Shown here piece after piece: positions 1 through 5,271 of a DNA stretch of 5,271 nucleotides. Each line of letters begins with the position of its first letter. Positions within the stretch are counted from its first letter, which is position 1. The position numbers and the translations under genes were made by a program. Source of the DNA: Planctomycetaceae bacterium (GTDB lineage Bacteria; Planctomycetota; Phycisphaerae; Phycisphaerales; SM1A02); contig CANJIC010000156.1 in NCBI GenBank assembly GCA_947474205.1, positions 1-5,271 on the forward strand. The letters run 5' to 3'. The notes under the pieces were generated by a model that saw nothing but the letters and a program-made list of their open reading frames with translations, was not told the origin of the DNA and did not search any database.

Positions 1-705
<705 letters not shown>

Positions 706-714
706 ACTGCGCCG

Positions 715-777
715 CTTGATTCGCTATCTTGCTTGACTTGATTCACTTGCTTACTTGACTTGATTGCTTGATTTGCT
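715..777 (+). repeat. Degenerate CTTGA-rich short repeat between guaB and tRNA-Leu
   Basis: The tetramer CTTG occurs eight times in about 60 bases. The 12-mer CTTGACTTGATT appears twice, at 732-743 and 754-765 (22 bases apart), and the shorter CTTGATT at 715-721 and 767-773. Spacing of the tetramers is irregular (13, 4, 5, 9, 8, 5, 8 bases), so it is not a clean tandem array. It carries no open reading frame of interest. It could be slippage-derived low-complexity DNA, or it could include promoter elements for the tRNA, because each 12-mer contains TTGACT, close to a -35 hexamer. The pattern is plain in the sequence; any function is inference. Confidence 0.6.
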
Positions 778-785
778 TTTATGTT
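755..785 (+). promoter_or_regulatory. Possible weak promoter for tRNA-Leu
   Basis: TTGACT at 755-760 matches five of six bases of a sigma-70-type -35 element. Candidate -10 hexamers are TTTATG at 778-783 (17-base spacing) or TATGTT at 780-785 (19-base spacing), both poor. Transcription would begin around 790, about 14 bases before the mature tRNA, which is plausible. The -35 lies inside the CTTGA repeat, so the match may be coincidental. Confidence 0.25.
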
Positions 786-803
786 TTCATTTGTGAAAAT
801 GCC

Positions 804-889
804 GCCGGTGTGGCGGAATTGGCAGACGCGATGGACTCAAAATCCATTGCCCCTCGCGGGGCGTGAAGGTTCGATTCCTTTCACCGGCA
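804..889 (+). tRNA. tRNA-Leu, anticodon CAA
   Basis: This class II tRNA of 86 bases reads the leucine codon TTG. The acceptor stem GCCGGTG (804-810) pairs perfectly with CACCGGC (882-888), and A889 is the leucine-type discriminator. The D arm has the GGCGGAATTGGCAGACGC pattern typical of bacterial tRNA-Leu. The anticodon stem ATGGA/TCCAT (831-835, 843-847) encloses the loop CTCAAAA, giving anticodon CAA at 838-840. The long variable arm is GCCCC-TCGC-GGGGC (849-862). The T stem GAAGG/CCTTT (865-869, 877-881, one G-T pair) holds the loop TTCGATT. The 3' CCA is not encoded (TTT follows), so it must be added by the CCA-adding enzyme. The gene lies between guaB and the oxidase operon with no evident functional tie to either. 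Confidence 0.97.
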
Positions 890-894
890 TTTTC

Positions 895-973
895 TTTGGA
901 GCGCGTGTTTGGATTGCGTGAACTATTTTTGTGCTGCGCGCAACGAGCATGCACGCGCCAAAAATAATTTTTT
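895..973 (+). terminator. Possible terminator-like hairpin after tRNA-Leu
   Basis: TTTGG (895-899) plus CGCGTG (902-907) can pair with CACGCG (952-957) plus CCAAA (958-962), giving about 11 base pairs with a two-base bulge (900-901). The 44-base loop contains a smaller stem, TGCT (932-935) with AGCA (946-949). A run of six T at 968-973 follows. The long loop and the offset of the T run make this a weak intrinsic terminator candidate. It would separate the tRNA from the oxidase operon. It was found by eye and no folding energy was computed. Confidence 0.3.
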
Positions 974-1001
974 CGTTGTAAACATATTGGTCGTGCCAAC
1001 G
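974..1001 (+). promoter_or_regulatory. Inverted repeats upstream of coxB (possible operator)
   Basis: CGTTG (974-978) is the reverse complement of CAACG (997-1001), and inside it TTGG (987-990) mirrors CCAA (996-999) around TCGTG. The half-sites are short and could arise by chance. The position, just upstream of and overlapping the candidate -35 of the oxidase operon, is where a regulator would bind. No regulator family can be named from this. Confidence 0.2.
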
Positions 1002-1014
1002 TCAAATGTATACA
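987..1014 (+). promoter_or_regulatory. Candidate promoter of the cox operon
   Basis: TTGGTC (987-992) and TATACA (1009-1014) are 16 bases apart and resemble weak sigma-70-type -35 and -10 elements. The -10 is part of the 8-base palindrome TGTATACA (1007-1014). An A/T-rich stretch at 960-973 lies just upstream. Transcription would start near 1021, leaving a leader of only about 17 bases before the coxB ATG. This rests on pattern matching alone. Confidence 0.3.
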
Positions 1015-1037
1015 CTCAGACCGTGTTGACTTTGCAA

Positions 1038-2138
1038 ATGAAATCCATTCGCGCGGGAACATGTCTTGCGCTTTGTTTATTTGTTGCGTTCATTTGTGTC
1101 GCGTCGGTCAGCGCGTTTGCGGCCGCGGAAATTTGCGCCCCGGGTTCGGGAGCCACTGCCTCAAGTGTCGCGCCGCCAACGGTTCCAACCATTCTGCCGT
1201 ACATCTTTGATCCGCATGGACCGCCAGCGCGCATGATTCACGACCTATCGTGGCTTGTTCTTGGCATTTGCGCTGTCTTGTTCATTGTGGTGGAGGGCAT
1301 GATTTTTTACGGCGTGATTGTGTATCGGCGCAAAAGAAATGACAAGTCAAAAGATGAACCGCGCCAGGTGTACGGCAGCAATCCAGTTGAAATTGCGTGG
1401 ACCATTATTCCGCTGCTGATTGTTTTTGTGCTTGCCCTCACCACGGTGCGCACCATTCGCTCCATTGAACTCACCAAGGCGCCGGCAGGCGCGCTGGAAG
1501 TGGTTGTGATTGGCCATCAGTGGTGGTGGGAATATCGCTACCTGGACGCCAATGTTCCTGGCGGCGAAATTGTTGTTGCCAACGAGTTGCATGTGCCCAT
1601 CAATCGACCGGTGTGGCTGCGCCTTGAAAGCGCCGACGTGATTCATTCGTGGTGGGTGCCAGCCCTTGCGGGCAAAATGGATGTGATTCCAAACCACACC
1701 AATTACACATGGTTCAATGCCGATAGCGAGGGCTTGTACTTGGGTCAGTGCGCGGAATATTGCGGCAACCAACATGCTGGAATGTTGTTGCGCGTGGTGG
1801 CCAGCAAGCCCGAGGAGTTTGACGCGTGGTTGCAAACGCAAGTTGCGCCAACGGTGAACGACACGTCCGTGGCCATGGGACGCGACATCTTTCAAGAATA
1901 TGCCTGCTCCAATTGCCACACGGTCAAAGGCGTTTCTGATGGGCAATTTGCGCCAGATCTGACGCATCTCATGAGCCGCCAGACCATCGCCGCTGGTGTT
2001 GCGCCACTTGATCCAACAACATTGAAGGCGTGGATTGACAATCCGCAAGCGCTCAAGCCTGGGTGCAACATGCCAAGTTTGCAACTGGATACACAGGAAC
2101 TTGACGCCGTCACAGCATATCTTTTAACCCTACGCTGA
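1038..2138 (+). CDS. coxB: Cytochrome c oxidase subunit II, caa3-type (CuA domain fused to cytochrome c)
   Basis: This membrane-anchored subunit takes electrons through its own heme c to CuA and then to subunit I. The protein has 366 residues. A signal peptide is visible (Lys2, Arg5, hydrophobic core, cleavage probably near residues 26-30 at SAFAAA). Two membrane helices follow at about 71-95 and 116-139; Glu118 in PVEIAWTIIP matches the glutamate at the K-channel entrance. The cupredoxin domain carries GHQWWWEYRY and a complete CuA set: His203, Cys238, Glu240, Cys242, His246 and Met249 (motif CAEYCGNQHAGM). The C-terminal cytochrome c domain has CSNCH (Cys290, Cys293, His294) and the distal ligand Met345 in NMPSL. 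This fusion defines the caa3 type. The ATG at 1038 was chosen because the signal peptide starts there; the frame is open upstream to a TTG at 909, but that stretch looks non-coding. No Shine-Dalgarno is visible. An extra Cys343 sits beside the distal Met. coxA follows after 7 bases. Confidence 0.96.
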   Translation: MKSIRAGTCLALCLFVAFICVASVSAFAAAEICAPGSGATASSVAPPTVPTILPYIFDPHGPPARMIHDLSWLVLGICAVLFIVVEGMIFYGVIVYRRKRNDKSKDEPRQVYGSNPVEIAWTIIPLLIVFVLALTTVRTIRSIELTKAPAGALEVVVIGHQWWWEYRYLDANVPGGEIVVANELHVPINRPVWLRLESADVIHSWWVPALAGKMDVIPNHTNYTWFNADSEGLYLGQCAEYCGNQHAGMLLRVVASKPEEFDAWLQTQVAPTVNDTSVAMGRDIFQEYACSNCHTVKGVSDGQFAPDLTHLMSRQTIAAGVAPLDPTTLKAWIDNPQALKPGCNMPSLQLDTQELDAVTAYLLTLR

Positions 2139-2145
2139 AACACAC

Positions 2146-3813
2146 ATGACCACCGCCCCAATCCATCCAATCACTGAAACCAGCATCGGCTTTGGCAGTC
2201 GCGTGCACAGTTGGGTGATTTCAGTTGACCATAAAAAATTGGGCATGATGTATATCGGCGCGGGATTGGTTTTCTTTATGTTGGGCGGCATTGAAGCCAC
2301 GCTTATGCGCTTGCAATTGATGAAGCCGCTGAACGATATGTTGACGCCACACGGCTTCAACCAAATGTTCACCATGCATGGAACCACCATGGTGTTCCTG
2401 GTGGGCATGCCGGTGTTGCTGGGCTTTGGAAATTATTTAATCCCGCTCATGATCGGCGCGCGCGACATGGCGTTTCCGCGCCTGAACGCCTTTGGGTTGT
2501 GGTTGTTCATTTTCGGCGGATTGCTGCTGTATTACTCGTTTATTGGTGGCGACGGCTTGTATGGAATGGGCGGCGCGCCGGATGTTGGTTGGTTCGCCTA
2601 TTCGCCTTTAACAAGCAAGGCGTTCAGCGTTGGTCACGCCACCGACTATTGGATTCTTGGAATCATGGTGAGTGGTTTTGGCAGCATGACTACGGCCATT
2701 AATTTCATGGCCACCATTGTGTGCATGCGTTGTCCAGGCATGACCTTCATGCGCATGCCGCTCTTTGTCTGGCTCATGTTTACGGTTGGCATATTGGTGT
2801 TGCTTGCCTTGCCCGTGCTCACAGGCGCGCAAGTGATGTTGCTGTTTGATCGATTCCTGGGCGCACACTTCTTTGATCCGCAGCAACAGGGCAGCGTTAT
2901 TTTCTGGCAACACTTGTTCTGGTTCTTTGGACATCCTGAGGTGTACATTTTAATTCTGCCGGCCTTTGGAATGATTTGTGAAATCATTCCCGTGTTCAGC
3001 CGCAAAGTGATCTTTGGATATCCACTCATGGTTGCGGCGACGTTGTCCATTGCGTTCATTTCACTTGGCGTGTGGGTGCATCACATGTTCTCAGTGGGTT
3101 TGCCGCCGTGGCTCAACTCCATCTTCGCCGCCAGCACGTTCTTAATCGCCGTGCCAACGGGCATGAAAATGTTCAATTGGATTGGCACCATGTGGGGCGG
3201 AAATATTCGATTCACCGTGTCCATGATGTTCGCCACGGGATTTCTAGTCATGTTCCTGTTTGGCGGTTTAACTGGAATTATGCTGGCGGTTGTGCCATTT
3301 GATTGGCAATTGTCCGACAGTTATTTTGTGGTTGGCCACTTCCACTATGTGTTGTTTGGTGGAACCATGTTGGCAGTGTTCAGCGCCGTGTTCTATTGGT
3401 TTCCCAAAGCCACGGGCCGCTTGTTGAGTGAGCCCATGGGCAAGTGGACATTTTGGATGTTCATGATTGGACTCACGTTGACATTCTTCCCCATGCATCT
3501 CAGCGGCGTTCTGGGTATGCCGCGACGCGTGTACACCTATCAACCTGGACGCGGATTTGAATTGTGGAATTTAATTTCTAGCGCCGGCGTGCCATTTCAA
3601 ATTGTTGGCGTGTTGTTGCTCATGACCAACATCGTCAAGTCGCTCATCAATGGACGCGTTGCTGGACCTGATCCTTGGGATGCGTGGACTTTGGAATGGG
3701 CTACATCTAGTCCGCCACCAAGCGAAAACTTTCCCAAGATTCCAACCTGCACAAGTCCGCGGCCACTGTGGGATCGCAAGCATCCTGAAGATCCGGATTG
3801 TTTTTACGAATAA
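2146..3813 (+). CDS. coxA: Cytochrome c oxidase subunit I (heme a / heme a3-CuB)
   Basis: This is the catalytic core of the oxidase: it reduces oxygen to water and pumps protons across the inner membrane. It has 555 residues, close to the family norm, and about twelve membrane helices. Visible ligands are His78 (FTMHGT) and His400 for low-spin heme a, His398 for heme a3 (GHFHY), and His263, His312 and His313 for CuB. Tyr267 in HPEVY is placed for the His-Tyr crosslink. Glu265 in GHPEVY marks the A1 class of heme-copper oxidases. D-channel residues Asp107 (ARDMAFPRLN) and Asn114 are present, as are K-channel Thr338 and Lys341 (VPTGMKMFNW). Arg460-Arg461 match the heme-propionate arginines. No key residue is missing, so full proton pumping is expected. 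The ATG at 2146 follows the coxB stop by 7 bases with no Shine-Dalgarno, suggesting translational coupling. The C-terminal tail (ATSSPPPSENFPKIP and on) is the usual cytoplasmic extension. Identification is secure. Confidence 0.98.
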   Translation: MTTAPIHPITETSIGFGSRVHSWVISVDHKKLGMMYIGAGLVFFMLGGIEATLMRLQLMKPLNDMLTPHGFNQMFTMHGTTMVFLVGMPVLLGFGNYLIPLMIGARDMAFPRLNAFGLWLFIFGGLLLYYSFIGGDGLYGMGGAPDVGWFAYSPLTSKAFSVGHATDYWILGIMVSGFGSMTTAINFMATIVCMRCPGMTFMRMPLFVWLMFTVGILVLLALPVLTGAQVMLLFDRFLGAHFFDPQQQGSVIFWQHLFWFFGHPEVYILILPAFGMICEIIPVFSRKVIFGYPLMVAATLSIAFISLGVWVHHMFSVGLPPWLNSIFAASTFLIAVPTGMKMFNWIGTMWGGNIRFTVSMMFATGFLVMFLFGGLTGIMLAVVPFDWQLSDSYFVVGHFHYVLFGGTMLAVFSAVFYWFPKATGRLLSEPMGKWTFWMFMIGLTLTFFPMHLSGVLGMPRRVYTYQPGRGFELWNLISSAGVPFQIVGVLLLMTNIVKSLINGRVAGPDPWDAWTLEWATSSPPPSENFPKIPTCTSPRPLWDRKHPEDPDCFYE

Positions 3814-3830
3814 CGCTTTAAGAGAACTCC

Positions 3831-4433
3831 ATGACTTCCATACCACACACAAATTTAATTCCAAGCAGCGCGCCTAGCCGCGGCAAGGTTGGCATGGCAT
3901 GTCTTATTTTCGCCGAGTGCTGGTTCTTTGCGGGCTTCATCGTGGCGTATTTGTTTTACATCGGTAAAAGTTCATCCGGTCCATTGCCACGCGAAGTCAT
4001 TGATATCAAGCCTGTTTTGGTGAATTCCGCGGCGTTGATCGCCAGTTCCTTCACGGTCATCGCGGCCCTGCGTGGACTTGCGCGCAGTCACATGGGCGCG
4101 TTCCGTTTCTGGATGTTGCTCACCATTGTGCTTGGCAGTTATTTCATCTACGGCACCGCCATGGAGTGGAGGGGTTTCATTGTGGACCACCATCTCACCA
4201 TCAGCACTAATTTGTTTGGCACCACGTATTACAGTTTGGTTGGCTTCCATGCGTTCCACGTGATCGTGGGCTTGTGTTTGCTTACCGCCATTTTGGTTTT
4301 ATCGCTCATGGGCCACATTCATGTAGTGCGCGATCATCTGCGCGTTGAGCTTGTCAGCTGGTACTGGCATTTTGTCGACGCGGTTTGGATTGTGGTCTTC
4401 ACAACCGTCTACATAGTGGGAATGCGACCATGA
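3831..4433 (+). CDS. coxC: Cytochrome c oxidase subunit III (short, five-helix form)
   Basis: Subunit III has no redox centre; in this family it stabilises subunit I and supports proton uptake in the membrane-bound oxidase. The 200-residue length and five predicted helices (about 19-44, 62-82, 92-109, 128-155 and 174-197) match the short bacterial form that lacks the first two helices of the mitochondrial type. Family signatures are the first helix GMACLIFAECWFFAGF with Glu29, the AMEWRGF segment with Glu112, LVGFHAFHVIVGL (His140, His143) and the C-terminal SWYWHFVDAVWI (about 176-187). The start at 3831 is 17 bases after the coxA stop, with a weak purine stretch AAGAGA at 3820-3825. Its stop overlaps the next start as ATGA (4430-4433). 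Leucine is coded by TTG in 10 of 22 cases. The quinol-oxidase subunit III CyoC is less likely given the CuA-bearing neighbour. Confidence 0.95.
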   Translation: MTSIPHTNLIPSSAPSRGKVGMACLIFAECWFFAGFIVAYLFYIGKSSSGPLPREVIDIKPVLVNSAALIASSFTVIAALRGLARSHMGAFRFWMLLTIVLGSYFIYGTAMEWRGFIVDHHLTISTNLFGTTYYSLVGFHAFHVIVGLCLLTAILVLSLMGHIHVVRDHLRVELVSWYWHFVDAVWIVVFTTVYIVGMRP

Positions 4434-5269
4434 GCCGTGACCCAATGCAAAGTCAAGTTGAGAAACAATTGAGCCAGCACGAGGTTCCATATCTGCGTGG
4501 CGTTCCAGAGCCAACCGGCGCGCCCATGATCTCGGCGTTCGGCCTCACGTTGCTTTTCATGGGGCTCATCACCAGTCGCGCGGTTATGGCGGTGGGAATT
4601 ATTTGCATGGTTGTGGGATTGATTGGCTGGATCAAAGTTGTATTTCCAAACGAGGCGCTTGAAGAGCTTCCAAGCGGCAGCGAAATTCCGGATCCCGCCC
4701 CACAATTTGCGGCGCGTCCCGAGATGGCCAGAGTGTCGTTGCCCGAGCACATTCATCCATATCGCGCGGGTATTTGGGGTGGTTTGATTGGCGGCATTTC
4801 CATGGCCGCGGTTGCCGTGGCGTGGGGACTGATCAAGGAAAAAAGTTTTTGGATGCCCATTAATTTGCTCGCGGGAGTTTTTCTGCCATCAGTTGAGGCC
4901 GCCAATGTGGACGCTTTGAAAGTGTTCCACATGGATTGGTTCTTGATCGCGCTCTTGATCCATGTTGTTGGCTGCATGATTGTTGGATTGATTTACGCCA
5001 TCACGCTGCCCATTGCGCCGCGTCGACCAATTTTATTCGGCGGAATTGTCGCGCCTATTTTATGGACCGGCGTTCTGTATGGCAGCATTGGCATTATCAA
5101 TCCTAAGTTGGAGGCGTTTGTGTCTTGGCCATGGTTTGTAGCCAGCCAATTCGCATTCGGTGTGACATGCGGATTTGTTATTAGCCGATGGACCAAAATT
5201 CCAACCATGCAGAAGTGGTCCATGCAAGAACGATTTGGTTTTGAAGCCAACAAGGAAGTGAAGAAATAA
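4430..5269 (+). CDS. Multi-pass membrane protein of the cox operon, function unknown (N-terminus resembles small oxidase subunit IV-like proteins)
   Basis: I cannot assign a function with certainty. The 279-residue protein starts at an ATG that overlaps the coxC stop (ATGA), with a weak GTGGGA at 4416-4421 as ribosome binding site; an ATG at 4445 is an alternative. After a charged N-terminus come two close helices (about 34-51 and 52-72) ending WIKVVFPNEA, a layout like the small two-helix accessory subunits of bacterial heme-copper oxidases. A polar, proline-rich linker (about 78-108) follows. A second membrane region then has a glycine-rich helix (about 113-135, GGLIGGISMA), a weaker hydrophobic stretch (143-155) and three further helices (about 170-195, 201-225, 233-252), with APRRPILFGG in the loop at about 196-205. 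The C-terminus is basic and soluble. I recall similar undescribed membrane proteins beside caa3 operons of several phyla, but this is memory, not a search. Context suggests an oxidase accessory or assembly role. No cofactor ligand motif is evident. Confidence 0.85.
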   Translation: MSRDPMQSQVEKQLSQHEVPYLRGVPEPTGAPMISAFGLTLLFMGLITSRAVMAVGIICMVVGLIGWIKVVFPNEALEELPSGSEIPDPAPQFAARPEMARVSLPEHIHPYRAGIWGGLIGGISMAAVAVAWGLIKEKSFWMPINLLAGVFLPSVEAANVDALKVFHMDWFLIALLIHVVGCMIVGLIYAITLPIAPRRPILFGGIVAPILWTGVLYGSIGIINPKLEAFVSWPWFVASQFAFGVTCGFVISRWTKIPTMQKWSMQERFGFEANKEVKK

Positions 5270-5271
5270 TG
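5267..5271 (+). other. TAATG junction: probable start of a downstream gene, cut by the window end
   Basis: The stop TAA (5267-5269) shares its last A with an ATG at 5269-5271, the final bases of the window. Given the tight packing of the operon and the ATGA overlap at the previous junction, this ATG is a plausible translationally coupled start of a fifth gene. The purine-rich CAAGGAAGTGAAG at 5251-5263 just upstream could serve as its Shine-Dalgarno sequence. Nothing of the product can be seen. Confidence 0.45.

Noticed and set aside
715..777. CTTGA repeat as a CRISPR array
   Set aside because: Repeats are too short (12 bases or less), the spacing is irregular, and there are no unique spacers of uniform length or cas genes.
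909..1037. In-frame upstream extension of coxB from a TTG start
   Set aside because: The extension lacks subunit II character and covers the candidate promoter. The ATG at 1038 begins directly with a good signal peptide.
890..1037. Riboswitch, small RNA or attachment site next to the tRNA
   Set aside because: No recognised riboswitch core is visible, and no direct repeat of the tRNA 3' end or integrase gene is seen in the window.
787..1062. Minus-strand open frame of 91 codons
   Set aside because: It runs antisense through the tRNA-Leu gene and the cox upstream region. Its protein is the typical artefact of reading a tRNA in reverse.
1347..2084. Long minus-strand open frame (245 codons) opposite coxB
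   Set aside because: Rich in His, Arg, Asn and Gln with no domain pattern. It is a shadow of coxB codon usage on the other strand.
2130..3059. Several minus-strand open frames opposite coxA
   Set aside because: They overlap each other and the strongly conserved coxA. Composition is that of antisense shadows of membrane-protein codons.
4385..4429. Earlier TTG start for the fourth operon gene
   Set aside because: It would add 15 residues read out of frame from the conserved coxC C-terminus. The ATGA overlap at 4430 is the usual arrangement.

Overview
The window reads as an ordinary stretch of a bacterial chromosome from an aerobically respiring organism. It holds the 3' end of an IMP dehydrogenase gene (guaB), a tRNA-Leu(CAA) gene, and a compact operon for a caa3-type cytochrome c oxidase. 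All genes are on the plus strand. No mobile element, CRISPR array or phage gene is visible.

Layout: 1-705 is the C-terminal half of guaB, cut by the window start. 706-803 is a short spacer containing an odd CTTGA-rich degenerate repeat. 804-889 is tRNA-Leu(CAA). 890-1037 is the oxidase upstream region, with a possible terminator-like hairpin and a weak promoter-like pair. 1038-2138 is coxB (subunit II with CuA and a fused cytochrome c domain), 2146-3813 is coxA (subunit I), and 3831-4433 is coxC (short subunit III). 4430-5269 encodes a multi-pass membrane protein whose first two helices resemble a small oxidase accessory subunit and whose remainder has no function I can name. The last bases read TAATG, so another gene probably begins as the window ends.

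How they work together: the fused cytochrome c of CoxB accepts electrons and passes them to CuA. CoxA carries them through heme a to the heme a3-CuB centre, where oxygen is reduced to water with proton pumping. CoxC stabilises the complex. Gaps of 7 and 17 bases and two overlapping junctions indicate one transcript. The fourth protein is probably an accessory or assembly factor by context. guaB and the tRNA look like unrelated neighbours.

Taxonomy is uncertain. A caa3 oxidase, this kind of fourth operon protein, weak or absent Shine-Dalgarno sequences and frequent TTG leucine codons would fit Acidobacteriota, Verrucomicrobiota or Planctomycetota. This is inference from general resemblance, not a placement. 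I found no clear novel system; the best candidates for a second look are the fourth operon protein and the CTTGA repeat.
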